From: Mammaliicoccus sp. Dog046
Lineage (GTDB): Bacteria; Bacillota; Bacilli; Staphylococcales; Staphylococcaceae
Direction: 5' to 3'
Assembly: GCF_034039665.1 (NCBI RefSeq)
Contig: NZ_CP120131.1
Location: forward strand, 2,224,499 to 2,288,498
Length of the DNA stretch: 64,000 nt
The notes beneath the pieces are model-generated. The model saw only the letters and a program-made list of their open reading frames with translations. It had not been told where the DNA came from and did no database searches. The stretch's first letter is position 1. Each line of letters opens with the position of its first letter. Shown piece by piece: positions 1 through 9,068 of this stretch. The position numbers and the translations under genes are program-made.

Positions 1-622
1 GCCCATCCATGCTGAAAGGTCTTCTTTCCGAGTGATGTGCGTCCGAGGCAATAAAATGTACTAAATTGTGTTCTAACATTTGAATTGATAATTTTTGTAA
101 GTTCTTCCCATGTGTTCCTATAAGTGATGAAGCTGTTAGTTGACTCAGCGAACCATTGTTGATCAATTCATAAAGTAAATTGATATCTTTCGCAATGGCT
201 TTATTGCGTTCAGGATGCGCAATAATCGGTATGAACCCTCTCGCTTGTATTTCAAACAGAAGATGTTTGGTGTAATGTGGCACTTCATTAGAAGGTAGTT
301 CTATGAGTAAATATTTGGAATGATTCAGTCCACTTAACTTATGTTGATCAATCTCATCTAATATCTTGTCTGTAATTCTAATTTCTTGTCCTGGATACAG
401 GTCAATATTTAAATCTTTAACTTCTTGACGTTGCTTTAATTCCTCAACAGCTTTAGTAACATCAGCAAATGAATTATCATATCTTGGATGCAAATGATGA
501 GGGGTTAATACAATTCCTGTAATCCCTTGGTCATGTGCTTGTTCTATCAATGAAATGAAATCTTCATCTGTTTGTGCCCCATCATCCACACCGACAATTA
601 AATGATTATGAATGTCTATCAT
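1..622 (-). CDS. capC: CapC/YwqE-type tyrosine-protein phosphatase (PHP fold), 3' part outside window
   Basis: Partial gene; about 207 residues are visible and the C-terminus lies beyond position 1. The family removes phosphate from the tyrosine cluster of the CapB-type kinase and so cycles capsule polymerisation. Visible PHP metal ligands are the N-terminal HNH (His5, His7), the VDDGA stretch, TPHH, and later AHPERN and SDAHHSERK. The start used here is ATG at 622; an alternative ATG at 628 overlaps the capB stop as ATGA, so translation is coupled either way, with GGAG upstream. It is the third gene of a capA-capB-capC operon. Identification is firm; only the exact start is open. Confidence 0.9.
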   Translation of the reverse strand, partial: MIDIHNHLIVGVDDGAQTDEDFISLIEQAHDQGITGIVLTPHHLHPRYDNSFADVTKAVEELKQRQEVKDLNIDLYPGQEIRITDKILDEIDQHKLSGLNHSKYLLIELPSNEVPHYTKHLLFEIQARGFIPIIAHPERNKAIAKDINLLYELINNGSLSQLTASSLIGTHGKNLQKLSIQMLEHNLVHFIASDAHHSERRPFSMDG

Positions 623-624
623 AA

Positions 625-1314
625 TCATTCTTCTCCGTAATAGTAGTATGAGCTAGATGATTTATCTAATGGTGCTTTATTGAGTACTACACCAAGAATT
701 TTTGTTCCGGCTTTTTCTAATAATGTTTTTCCTTTTTTTACGGAATCTCTATTATTTTTTTCAGCATCAACAACAAAAACGGCATGTTTTGCTAATTCAC
801 CAAATAGTTGTGCATCTGTCACTGTATTGACTGGAGGCGTATCAATAATAATAAAGTCATATTCTTTCTTTAATGTTTCAAATATATCTAGCATATTCGA
901 TGAACCAATCAATTCAGACGGATTCGGTGGAATAGGTCCAGATGTTAAAACATTTAAATCTGTAATATCCGTACTTTGTACAGTTTCGTTCAAAGTACTT
1001 TTATTAATTACTACACTGGATAAGCCTTTAACATTATTTTTTTTGAATATATAATGTTGTGTTGGTTTTCTCATATCTCCATCAATCAATAACGTTTTAA
1101 AGCCAGCTTGTGCATACGTAATCGCAATATTGGCTGACATTGTAGATTTACCTGATGAAGGCATATCAGATGTTACTAACAAAGATTGCATATTATTATC
1201 TGCAGTCGAGAACAATATGTTTGAACGAATACCTCTGAATTTCTCACTAATTACTGACTTCGGCTTCTCATAAGTAATGAGTTGAGTGATTTTTGTATTT
1301 TTCTTTTTAGCCAT
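625..1314 (-). CDS. capB: CapB-type bacterial tyrosine kinase (BY-kinase), capsule regulation
   Basis: Cytoplasmic ATPase/kinase half of a split Wzc-type tyrosine kinase, activated by the membrane protein CapA. With the start at ATG 1314 (AGAGGTG six bases upstream, giving 229 aa), Walker A SDMPSSGKST is at about 49-58, Walker A' TLLIDGDMRKP at about 74-84, Walker B DFIIIDTPP at about 153-161, and the autophosphorylated cluster YYYY at 223-226 just before the C-terminal GEE. A GTG at 1323 in the same frame would use up the ribosome site. It lies 14 bases after capA and overlaps capC. Length and motif order are normal for Gram-positive CapB/CpsD proteins. Confidence 0.93.
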   Translation of the reverse strand: MAKKKNTKITQLITYEKPKSVISEKFRGIRSNILFSTADNNMQSLLVTSDMPSSGKSTMSANIAITYAQAGFKTLLIDGDMRKPTQHYIFKKNNVKGLSSVVINKSTLNETVQSTDITDLNVLTSGPIPPNPSELIGSSNMLDIFETLKKEYDFIIIDTPPVNTVTDAQLFGELAKHAVFVVDAEKNNRDSVKKGKTLLEKAGTKILGVVLNKAPLDKSSSSYYYYGEE

Positions 1315-1328
1315 TTTTTTCACCTCTT

Positions 1329-1997
1329 CTATTGGTCAAATCTTTGAATAACACCTAATACAGGTAATCCAAGTATTTCTTCAACGTCTTCTTCTGTTTT
1401 AATGCGTTTATCTAAGATTTCTTTCAAGAAAATTATGATTAGTGCGACAATTAAGCCTAAAAAAATACCAACCACAGCATTGATAAGTGGTTTAGGTGAG
1501 ACTTTACTGCCGTTACTGTCTGCTTTAGATAACACTGAGACATTATCGACATTCATAATTTTTTTGACATCTTTTTTAAATACATTAGCAATTTCATTTG
1601 CTACTTTACCAGCAGCTTTCTGACTTTCGTTTTCAACAGTAATATTCAATATTTGAGACTCTGTTTGATTGCTGACAGTTAGCATTCCTGAGATTTCTTT
1701 ACTAGAATATTTACCTTTTAAATTCTTTGATACTTGATCCAATATCCTCGGACTCTTAATAATTTCCGAATATGTATTAACACGTTGTAGATCCGATTGA
1801 ACTTGTTGCGCCATCATTTGGTTATCTGTTTCTTTTTGATTGACGATGACTTGAGTTGATGATGCATATTTAGGTGTAATTAATAAAAACGTTATCACCA
1901 TACTCAAAATAAGAAATACAATTGGTAAAATAATTAAAAATTTAATGTTTTTCTTTAAAATTGTAAATAACTTGCTTAAATCAATTGATTCTTCCAT
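1329..1997 (-). CDS. capA: CapA-type Wzz-domain membrane activator of the capsule kinase
   Basis: Polysaccharide co-polymerase/kinase-modulator subunit that sets chain length and activates CapB. Of 222 aa, residues about 19-40 form the first membrane helix, an extracellular Wzz-like domain follows, and a second helix at about 170-191 precedes a short cytoplasmic tail (DKRIKTEEDVEEILGLPVLG) that contacts the kinase. The frame stays open upstream to 2045, but ATG 1997 has GGAGG seven bases before it and matches the usual start MEESIDLSK. It is the first gene of the cap operon; the AT-rich 1998-2250 region upstream should hold the promoter. Confidence 0.92.
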   Translation of the reverse strand: MEESIDLSKLFTILKKNIKFLIILPIVFLILSMVITFLLITPKYASSTQVIVNQKETDNQMMAQQVQSDLQRVNTYSEIIKSPRILDQVSKNLKGKYSSKEISGMLTVSNQTESQILNITVENESQKAAGKVANEIANVFKKDVKKIMNVDNVSVLSKADSNGSKVSPKPLINAVVGIFLGLIVALIIIFLKEILDKRIKTEEDVEEILGLPVLGVIQRFDQ

Positions 1998-2254
1998 AAA
2001 TTCCTCCAAATACCTCTTTATATTTAATACAATTTGATTATACATTATTTCTTTAGATTTACAATTATATTTATGAAAATTTACAAAAAATTCACTTTTT
2101 CTTTTACTCTATCAAAAATAGTACAATTGTTTTATATTTATTCTTAAATTATTTTAAATCGTATTTAGTTTAACTCTTTGAATAAATTATATACCTATAG
2201 TATTTAATAGACAAAAATTACTAATAAGGAGATAATTGGTAAATGAATACAAAA

Positions 2255-2287
2255 ATCCCGCTCAACACGTTCTGTGTTGAGCGGGAT
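2255..2287 (-). terminator. Rho-independent terminator of pgcA
   Basis: A perfect 14-bp stem (2255-2268 with 2274-2287) with a 5-base loop and an A-run at 2251-2255, which reads as a U-run on the minus strand. It begins six bases past the pgcA stop and separates pgcA from the cap promoter. Confidence 0.9.
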
Positions 2288-2292
2288 TCCTA

Positions 2293-3939
2293 CTATTTCA
2301 ATTCATATTTTCTCTCAAATTCATCTATGACTTTATCTAAATCTTCCACATCTAATGAGAAGTACAACTTCATCTTCGGTTCTGTACCTGATGGTCTTAC
2401 GGCGATGAAACCTTCTTCGAAGATAAATTTAATTAAATCTGCTTGTGGTAATGTGATTGGTTCTGTTTTTCCACTTGATATTTCGAATTTTTCTTGTGTA
2501 ATATAATTTTCAATATAAAGTGGGTTTAAATTATCTAATTCTATCGTATCGATCTGTTTAAATCGTGACATGATTTGATTAATCTTGTTTCTGCCTTCTG
2601 CACCAGCAAACGTCGGTGACAGTGTTCGATCTTGATATTGACCAAGAATGTTGTATATATCATCCAATACATTTTTAAATGTTTGGCCCTGTTTATCAAG
2701 CAACGCTTTGTATTTAATCAATAAAGCCGCTATTTGTATCGCATCTTTATCTCTAGAGAAATCATCTACTAAATAACCGTGACTCTCTTCATATGCCAAT
2801 ACAAGTTGAGACTCACTTGTTTCATATTGTTTCAGTTGTTCTGAAATATACTTAAATCCTGTTAATACATTTACAACATTTATATTTAATGACTCTGCTA
2901 ACTTCTCACTTAGCGCACCTGTTACAACGGATTTAATCATGTATTTAGATTTATCTACAGGTAATTCATCATTACGAAGTTTCAATAATAATAATCCTAT
3001 TTCATTACCGTTGAAGTATATAGTCGATCCATCTGCATAGCGTTCGACAATACCAATTCGATCGGCATCTGGATCAGTTGCGATGATGAATTGTGCATCT
3101 TCTAGTTCTGCGAGTCTTTTACTTAAATCAAATGTGTCTTCCATTTCTGGATTAGCAATATTCACAGTTGGAAAGTCCCCATCTGGTGTTGATTGTGCTT
3201 GTACGACGACATAATTCGTATAAGATAAATCATCAAGTATATCTGACAACAACGGTAAGCTTGTCCCGTGTAAACTTGTTAGGACAGTCTTATGATTATT
3301 CAAGTGAATATCTCCAACTAATTGTTTCACTGAATCTTTATACGCTTCAGTTACTGTCTGAGGAAATGGTTGTATCATATTATCTTCAATTAGTTCTTCA
3401 TATAACTTTGTTTCGATATTTAATGGGTTTTCGACACGCTCAATATACTCACTTAATTCTAATGAGGGTGCAGTCAACAATTGTCCACCATCTGGACCAT
3501 ATACTTTAATACCATTATAGTTTTTAGGATTATGACTTGCTGTAATCATAATTCCTGCTGATGTATCAAGGTGTCTCACTGCGAATGATAATTCTGGCGT
3601 TGATTTATATGATTCAGGCAATATCACCTTAACACCATTAGTGCCTAGAACTTTTGCTATTTCTACAGCAAATTCTTTAGAAAGATGTCTTGTATCATAA
3701 TGAATCAAAACATTTACATCTTCACTATCTTTTCTTAAATATTTCGCAAATCCTAGAGCGAATTTTTGAATCGTAAATTTATTTAATCGTCCCGGTCCTA
3801 TACCAAACGTACTTCTTATACCTGCTGTTCCAAAGGACAATTCATCCGTGAATCCTTCTTCAATTTCATTCTCAGATTGAATTTTATAAAATTTTTCGAC
3901 TAAGCTATCAGAAACTTTACTTTCCCATTGTGTTCTCAA
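2293..3939 (-). CDS. pgcA: Phosphoglucomutase/phosphomannomutase (PgcA)
   Basis: Interconverts glucose-6-phosphate and glucose-1-phosphate, feeding the UDP-glucose made by the neighbouring gtaB for teichoic acid, glycolipid and capsule. The 548-aa protein shows the alpha-D-phosphohexomutase signature: catalytic serine loop TASHNP (Ser135), metal loop DPDADRIG near residue 290, sugar-binding EESHGY near 390, and phosphate-binding RPSGTEPK near 517. The start is TTG with AAAGGAG seven bases upstream. It follows gtaB by 17 bases, so the two are co-transcribed, and ends in the strong hairpin at 2255-2287. Confidence 0.94.
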   Translation of the reverse strand: MRTQWESKVSDSLVEKFYKIQSENEIEEGFTDELSFGTAGIRSTFGIGPGRLNKFTIQKFALGFAKYLRKDSEDVNVLIHYDTRHLSKEFAVEIAKVLGTNGVKVILPESYKSTPELSFAVRHLDTSAGIMITASHNPKNYNGIKVYGPDGGQLLTAPSLELSEYIERVENPLNIETKLYEELIEDNMIQPFPQTVTEAYKDSVKQLVGDIHLNNHKTVLTSLHGTSLPLLSDILDDLSYTNYVVVQAQSTPDGDFPTVNIANPEMEDTFDLSKRLAELEDAQFIIATDPDADRIGIVERYADGSTIYFNGNEIGLLLLKLRNDELPVDKSKYMIKSVVTGALSEKLAESLNINVVNVLTGFKYISEQLKQYETSESQLVLAYEESHGYLVDDFSRDKDAIQIAALLIKYKALLDKQGQTFKNVLDDIYNILGQYQDRTLSPTFAGAEGRNKINQIMSRFKQIDTIELDNLNPLYIENYITQEKFEISSGKTEPITLPQADLIKFIFEEGFIAVRPSGTEPKMKLYFSLDVEDLDKVIDEFERKYELK

Positions 3940-3956
3940 AGTTCTATCTCCTTTGC

Positions 3957-4820
3957 TTAAATATCTAATGATTGAATATAGCTTTTAATTTCTTCACGCA
4001 TTTCTTCATCTTTCAATGCATATTCAATCGTTGTTTTTACAAATCCGATTTTTTCTCCAACATCATAGCGTTGACCTTCAAAGTCATAAGCATATACTTT
4101 GTCATCTTTATTTAAACGTTCAATCGCATCTGTTAATTGAATTTCTCCACCGCTTCCTTCTGTTTGTGTTTCTAAATAATCAAAGATTTGAGGTGAAAGT
4201 ACATATCTTCCCATGATCGCAAGATTTGAAGGTGCTGTGCCTTTAGCTGGTTTCTCAACAAATTTTTCTACTTCATATAAACGATTATCTTGTGATTGTG
4301 GCGCGATAATACCATATCGATGTGTTTCTGTTTCAGGTACTGTTTGTACGCCAATTACAGATTTCTCGGTTTCTTCGTATTTATCCATTAGTTGTTTTAT
4401 CGCTGGATTATCAGATTCTACAATGTCATCTCCTAATAGTACCGCAAATGGTTCGTCACCAATAAATTGCTTCGCTGTATAAATCGCATGACCTAAACCT
4501 TTTTGTTCTTTTTGACGAACATAGAAGATATTCGCTAAATTTGTTGAATATTGTACTTTATCTAGTAATTCCAATTTCCCTTTTTCAAATAAAGTTGTTT
4601 CAAGTTCTTTTTGAATATCGAAATGGTCTTCAATCGCGCGTTTATGTTTACCTGTCACGATGATAATATCTTCAATTCCTGCACGTGCCGCTTCTTCTAC
4701 AATATATTGTATTGTTGGTTTATCTAATATAGGTAACATTTCTTTCGGCATTGCTTTTGTTGCTGGTAAGAAACGTGTACCTAATCCTGCTGCGGGTATA
4801 ATTGCTTTTTTAATCGTCAT
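3957..4820 (-). CDS. gtaB: UTP--glucose-1-phosphate uridylyltransferase (GtaB/GalU)
   Basis: Makes UDP-glucose from UTP and glucose-1-phosphate. The N-terminal nucleotide loop [20 protein letters not shown], the LLGDD motif near residue 126 and EKPAKG near 190 identify the GalU/GtaB family; 287 aa is the usual size. ATG 4820 is preferred because AAAGGATG lies seven bases upstream and the protein then starts [12 protein letters not shown]; an in-frame ATG at 4838 sits inside that ribosome site. Paired with pgcA downstream, it forms a two-gene UDP-glucose unit next to the capsule locus. Confidence 0.95.
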   Translation of the reverse strand: MTIKKAIIPAAGLGTRFLPATKAMPKEMLPILDKPTIQYIVEEAARAGIEDIIIVTGKHKRAIEDHFDIQKELETTLFEKGKLELLDKVQYSTNLANIFYVRQKEQKGLGHAIYTAKQFIGDEPFAVLLGDDIVESDNPAIKQLMDKYEETEKSVIGVQTVPETETHRYGIIAPQSQDNRLYEVEKFVEKPAKGTAPSNLAIMGRYVLSPQIFDYLETQTEGSGGEIQLTDAIERLNKDDKVYAYDFEGQRYDVGEKIGFVKTTIEYALKDEEMREEIKSYIQSLDI

Positions 4821-5088
4821 TTTAAAACATCCTTTCATCGTTAACCTTTACTTTGAAAAAGACTCAACACTTATCTATGTTATTTTATTTCATTTATATT
4901 TTTTCAACGTCATTAATCATTCTTATGTAAAATATATATCCATTCGTAATTTTATCATAATTCGCTATAAAACTAACGCCATATGTGAAAACTGATGACT
5001 ACTCTATATTTTGTATAGGAGTTAATCTAAAAAAAGAGAAATTCTCTAAATTTCACGAGATTATCTCTTTTAATCGTACGATTTATAT

Positions 5089-5799
5089 TTAAATTGTTTT
5101 GTGCGTATTCATCATTGGTTTGTTACGTGATATTTTGTTAGTTACCTTTTCATTAATAAATAGATAAAGATTAAATAGTAACAACACCCAGAATGCACTA
5201 AATGTAACGCCTCCAACTACATCTGATAAATAATGTGCGTTAAAGTATAAACGACTAACCAATATGCTAATCCAAATAATCAATGTGGCATAACGAATCG
5301 TTAATCTTAATGAGGTCTTTTTTATATTAATAATTAATAATAATACAATCATAACGAGCATTGTACTTGCAAGTGAATGACCACTCGGAAATGAAAATCC
5401 ACTATCTAAAGCAAGGTGATTAACTGGGCGTTCACGATGTACCATATGCTTCATTATTATACCTAGTATGCCCCCAAACCCAACTGTGGACATCATCCAT
5501 ACGCTCAACAAATACTGCTTTCTTATGAAATAATAAATAGCGATAAATATTGTAATTACGATAATTGTTGGAATGTCGCAATATCGCGCAAATATTGTGA
5601 AATACCCTGTCAGCCATCCACTATGAAAATTCATTACAGGAGATCCTGAATGATTTAGAAACCAATCATGCGCCGCTGTATCAATCACTTTCAATAATGG
5701 TGAATGAATTAAAATACTCATTAATATAAATAAAAATAAGACGAGGGATATGCTTAATGTCACATTGATAAATTTGTGATTGTTGCTTGATATATTCAT
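5089..5799 (-). CDS. PAP2-family membrane phosphatase
   Basis: Integral membrane phosphatase of the PAP2/PgpB superfamily (undecaprenyl-PP, phosphatidate or phosphatidylglycerophosphate phosphatase). The three phosphatase motifs are all present: KHMVHRERP, FPSGHS and SRLYFNAHYLSD, with the catalytic histidines intact. There are about six membrane helices in 236 aa, with the motifs on one face. It stands alone between gtaB and the element at 5820-5876. The substrate cannot be told from sequence; recycling of the capsule/peptidoglycan lipid carrier is an inference from the neighbours. Confidence 0.88.
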   Translation of the reverse strand: MNISSNNHKFINVTLSISLVLFLFILMSILIHSPLLKVIDTAAHDWFLNHSGSPVMNFHSGWLTGYFTIFARYCDIPTIIVITIFIAIYYFIRKQYLLSVWMMSTVGFGGILGIIMKHMVHRERPVNHLALDSGFSFPSGHSLASTMLVMIVLLLIINIKKTSLRLTIRYATLIIWISILVSRLYFNAHYLSDVVGGVTFSAFWVLLLFNLYLFINEKVTNKISRNKPMMNTHKTI

Positions 5800-5819
5800 A
5801 TAAATTCTCCTAATTATAA

Positions 5820-5876
5820 AATGGGATCGAGACTAAAATCTCCTTATTCCTCAGAGATTCCAAAGCCCCGTCCCAG
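5820..5876 (-). terminator. Staphylococcal-type intergenic hairpin element
   Basis: Minus-strand sequence CTGGGACGGGGC... pairs its ends (TGGGA with TCCCA) and has an inner AATCTC/GAGATT pairing. The TCTCGATCCCA-type elements are common downstream of staphylococcal genes. Here it follows the membrane gene ending at 5904 and probably acts as its terminator. Confidence 0.55.
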
Positions 5877-5903
5877 TAAAGTTACTATAAAATATTTTTG
5901 ATT

Positions 5904-6710
5904 TTAATGTATTGGATCTATCTTTCTTTCTGCTTCCTGTGGTTCATCTAGATGGTCTATTTTCGTCTTCGATAGATAAATAATATTACCTAAGATTGCA
6001 ACTAGGAATATGATGCTCGTAATCGTTGTTCCTAGTCCTAAACCGCCATGTGATTGTGGTTGTGACAATAAATCACCTAACGATGCGCCAAGTGGTCTTG
6101 TTAAAATATAACCAATCCAGAAAGCAAGGATACTATTGATACCTACAAGTTTATAAGCAAAGTAAACAGCGATAATGATTAATGAAACTACAATTCCTGT
6201 ATTTAAATATCCAAATCCTAATTCTTCAGAATATAGATCCCCAACTGCCGTACCTAAAGCAAAAGTGAATAAAATCGTGATCCAATAGAATATTTCTCTT
6301 TTTACTGTATAGATAGAGTGAATGGATAGTGTTTTTTCATTGATATACCAAACAATAAACGTAATTGCTAATAAAATTGAAAACAGCACTGTACTCACGA
6401 TGAGTGGTACACCTAAATTATCCGTTAAATTATCTGTAACAAGTGTCCCGAATACGCTAAGCAGTACAACCGTCAACCAATAAATCCCTGGACTATATTT
6501 ATTAGATTTAAATTGGAAATATAACGAAACTGCTAACGCAACGCCCATTATAATTGTTGTTACGGTCAATCCTAATCCAAATTTAACGTTTATAAAATCC
6601 GCAAATGTTTCTCCTACCGTTGTACATAATATTTTAATTATCCAAAAGAAAATCGTAATTTGAGGTACTTTATTTAATAATGTCTTCGAAAACTGTTCTT
6701 CTCTAATCAT
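5904..6710 (-). CDS. COG4705-like multi-pass membrane protein with four internal repeats
   Basis: No established function. The 268-aa protein is nearly all membrane helices (about eight) and contains four copies of a helix-pair motif with a conserved small-acidic core: TVGETFADFI, LVTDNLTDNLG, AVGDLYSEELG and SLGDLLSQP, each followed by a G/T-rich helix start. Acidic residues repeated inside helices suggest an ion or metal pathway, which is inference only. The start has AAAGGAG nine bases upstream. It lies after a two-component system on the same strand but behind that system's terminator, with its own promoter and direct-repeat site at 6741-6773, suggesting it is the regulator's target. Confidence 0.75.
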   Translation of the reverse strand: MIREEQFSKTLLNKVPQITIFFWIIKILCTTVGETFADFINVKFGLGLTVTTIIMGVALAVSLYFQFKSNKYSPGIYWLTVVLLSVFGTLVTDNLTDNLGVPLIVSTVLFSILLAITFIVWYINEKTLSIHSIYTVKREIFYWITILFTFALGTAVGDLYSEELGFGYLNTGIVVSLIIIAVYFAYKLVGINSILAFWIGYILTRPLGASLGDLLSQPQSHGGLGLGTTITSIIFLVAILGNIIYLSKTKIDHLDEPQEAERKIDPIH

Positions 6711-6740
6711 TATTTCAACTCCTTTGTTTTATTTAAGTTC

Positions 6741-6773
6741 AATATAAAGTACAAAACTGAAATGAAACTGAAA
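6741..6773 (-). promoter_or_regulatory. Promoter with direct repeats, probable OmpR-type operator
   Basis: On the minus strand two copies of TTTCAGTTTY (6764-6773 and 6753-6762) lie exactly 11 bp apart, directly upstream of a TATATT -10 box (6741-6746). Eleven-bp-spaced direct repeats over the -35 region are the usual site for an activating OmpR/PhoB-family regulator, and such a regulator gene lies 1.2 kb upstream. The pairing of site and regulator is inferred. Confidence 0.6.
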
Positions 6774-6815
6774 AAAACACGATTTATCTTATAAATTTAA
6801 GATAAATCGTGTTTT
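6774..6815 (-). terminator. Terminator overlapping the histidine kinase stop codon
   Basis: An 18-bp perfect stem (6774-6791 with 6798-6815) and a 6-base loop, with A- and T-runs on the outside so it can work in both directions. The kinase stop codon lies inside the stem. Confidence 0.88.
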
Positions 6816-7937
6816 TTTATTTGGCGAAGATTCGACCGATATCGTGCCATTCACTTCAGAGACGATGCTTTTAAGTATGTGCAAACCAATACCAGAACCA
6901 TCCTCTTCTTTATTTACTTTATAATATCTATCAAATATTTTATTAAGTTGATCTTGTTGAATACCTTTGCCATTATCTTCAACATCGACTTTTAATCCTT
7001 TTTTCGTTTTTCTGGCGCTAATTCTCAATTGAATATTGCTTTCATTATGTTTAATCGCATTATCAACTAATATTGTAATCATTTGTGTGAAGATTACTGA
7101 ATCTATATTATATAAAATTCCATCTTTATAATCTTTTTGGATTCGAATATCATTCAAACCATTTTGTTGCTCAATAACGTCGTCTAGCAATTGCGAAATA
7201 TCAATTGTACTTGTCGTCTGTTTATTTATTTCTATGTTTAAAGTTTTTACAATTAGCGACTGTGCATATGATATTTCCGATTTCATTTTCTTTAAGGAGT
7301 TTCGACTTTGTTCAGTCAAACTGTTTCCTTCTAGTGCATTGATATAATCAATACCTAATGATAATGATGCTATTGGTGTCTTCAATTCATGAGATGCATT
7401 TTGAATAAATTCCTTATGTTGAACTAACATAGCCTCGTATGCTCTCACTGGTTTAATAGCGATATAATATGCAGCGCCAACAATAAGTATAACCGTCACA
7501 ATAAACAGTAACACTAATAAATTATTAAGTAATTGCTTTGTCTCTTCATAATCTGTGATATTAGTGAAACTATATAGTTTTGACCCATCCGTCATTTTCC
7601 CATAATTAATGTGATAGACTTCCGAATCGTATTTCCAATTGAAGTTTTTATCTTTGTTTTTAACAATTTGTGCGTACAAAGTCTTTTGCGAAGCATCCGT
7701 TTTATTTTGCATAATCTTATTATCTTTTAAAGTGAAATAAAGTGTACCTTTATTGATGATTTCACCTTCATTCAACGATGCTTTTAAACTAGAAAGCTCT
7801 TTAGTTGATGATTCCTTAATCTCACTATTCACTTGCCAATTAAAAATAATCGTCAAACATACATAGATAAATAACATGATGACTGATAATAAAATAACAT
7901 ACCTTATAAATACATTTTTAAAATCATACGTCTTCAT
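6789..7937 (-). CDS. Sensor histidine kinase
   Basis: Membrane sensor kinase of 382 aa. One helix at about 13-33, an extracytoplasmic domain of roughly 100 residues, a second helix at about 140-162, then the H-box ASHELKTPIASL (His near 180), the N-box VDNAIKHNE and the G-box motifs VEDNGKGI and DGSGIGLHIL. It overlaps its response regulator by four bases (ATGA), so the two are translationally coupled. The stimulus is unknown; I do not recognise it as ArlS, GraS, VraS or another named staphylococcal kinase. Confidence 0.9.
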   Translation of the reverse strand: MKTYDFKNVFIRYVILLSVIMLFIYVCLTIIFNWQVNSEIKESSTKELSSLKASLNEGEIINKGTLYFTLKDNKIMQNKTDASQKTLYAQIVKNKDKNFNWKYDSEVYHINYGKMTDGSKLYSFTNITDYEETKQLLNNLLVLLFIVTVILIVGAAYYIAIKPVRAYEAMLVQHKEFIQNASHELKTPIASLSLGIDYINALEGNSLTEQSRNSLKKMKSEISYAQSLIVKTLNIEINKQTTSTIDISQLLDDVIEQQNGLNDIRIQKDYKDGILYNIDSVIFTQMITILVDNAIKHNESNIQLRISARKTKKGLKVDVEDNGKGIQQDQLNKIFDRYYKVNKEEDGSGIGLHILKSIVSEVNGTISVESSPNKKTRFILNL

Positions 7938-8602
7938 TTTTTCACATCCAATTTGTAACCAATACCACGAATACTTTTAACTTCCAGGTCAGTATTGTTA
8001 CTTTGAAGTTTCTTTTTCAGTAATCGAACAAGTGCATCGATATTATTATCGCCAACAATTTGATCCGATGACCATATTTTCGCTAACATCATATCTCTTG
8101 AAACAGTATGATTTAAGAATAACAATTCAAGTAACGTATATTCTTTCCTAGTTAAATCTATTAAAGTACCATTAACCGAAAATTGATGATTAACAAAATC
8201 ATATGTTACATTGCCAATTGATTTTTGATTTTGATATGCAGATTGATAACGTTTCGTAACAGCAATCATCCTTGCCTCTAGTTCTTCTATTTCAAACGGC
8301 TTAGTTAAATAATCATCTGCACCAGACATTAATCCCTCTACTTTATCATCAAGTTCAGATTTGGCCGTCAGCATAATAATAGGTACATGTACTTTCTTAT
8401 TTCGCAACATTTGTATAATTTCGATCCCAGAGCATGAAGGTAACATCCAATCTACGAGTACTATATCGTATCCACTATGTGCAAAATACAAATCAACATC
8501 TATTCCATCTTGTAACCACTCAACAGAATATTGTTTCAACTCCAATATATCTTTTAAGAAACCACCTAACGTCTCATTATCTTCAATAAGTAGAACTTTC
8601 AT
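7934..8602 (-). CDS. OmpR-family response regulator
   Basis: 222-aa regulator with a receiver domain (acidic pocket LLIEDN, phosphoacceptor Asp in VLVDWMLP near residue 51, Lys in LTKPFE near 101) and a C-terminal winged-helix DNA-binding domain from about 125. Partner of the kinase that overlaps it. A likely target is the COG4705-like gene downstream, whose promoter carries 11-bp-spaced direct repeats. The 5' side of the gene faces a tandem repeat array. Confidence 0.92.
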   Translation of the reverse strand: MKVLLIEDNETLGGFLKDILELKQYSVEWLQDGIDVDLYFAHSGYDIVLVDWMLPSCSGIEIIQMLRNKKVHVPIIMLTAKSELDDKVEGLMSGADDYLTKPFEIEELEARMIAVTKRYQSAYQNQKSIGNVTYDFVNHQFSVNGTLIDLTRKEYTLLELLFLNHTVSRDMMLAKIWSSDQIVGDNNIDALVRLLKKKLQSNNTDLEVKSIRGIGYKLDVKK

Positions 8603-8704
8603 CGTTTCACCTCTTAATGGATATTATAATTCTCTTGATTTTAAATTGCACATTTTAGGTTGATTGTGGTGGTATCAGTTGGTGAATATGTGATGTGGGA
8701 TGGT

Positions 8705-8991
8705 CTCTTGGATTAACTTCGGCATTAACTCCCGACTTTGAACTTCTCTTGGATTAACTTCGGCATTAACTCACGACTTTGGCATTCTCGTCGCTTAATT
8801 GCAGAGTTAACCTACGACTTTGATCATCTCGTCGCTTAATTCGAGAGTTAATCTACGACTTTGATCATCTCGTCGCTTAATTCGAGAGTTAATCTACGAC
8901 TTTGACCATCTCGTCGCTTAATTGCAGAGTTAATCTACGACTTTACTCATCTCGTCGCTTAATTCATAAGTTAATCTACGACTTTACTCAT
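8705..8991 (+). repeat. 41-bp tandem repeat array, 2 A units then 5 B units
   Basis: Seven units at exact 41-base steps (8705, 8746, 8787 ... 8951). Subtype A begins ctcttggattaac and ends ttaactcacgactt (cccgactt in the first copy). Subtype B begins ctcgtcgcttaa and ends gttaatctacgactt. The A block is on the left. The left flank is G/T-rich and shares ttgattgtggtg (8660-8671) with the array at 36946. The 8603-9015 interval holds nothing else that I can see. Confidence 0.95.
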
Positions 8992-9010
8992 CCTTCCCTT
9001 CTCTCACATT

Positions 9011-9050
9011 AAAAATCAGCCTACATTGTCCGAGATACAATGTAGGCTGA
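9011..9050 (-). terminator. Terminator of the iol operon
   Basis: A perfect 14-bp stem (9016-9029 with 9037-9050) and an A-run at 9011-9015 that becomes the U-run on the minus strand. It lies 19 bases after the iolJ stop and closes the nine-gene operon. Confidence 0.9.
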
Positions 9051-9068
9051 CGTCGTTATTAAATCTAT

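Noticed and set aside
680-1054. 124-aa plus-strand reading frame inside capB
   Set aside because: It is opposite a well-supported kinase gene with intact motifs and has no ribosome site.
8705-8991. Origin-type iterons or DnaA boxes
   Set aside because: No DnaA box sequence, no replication gene nearby, and five copies spread over 55 kb argue against an origin.
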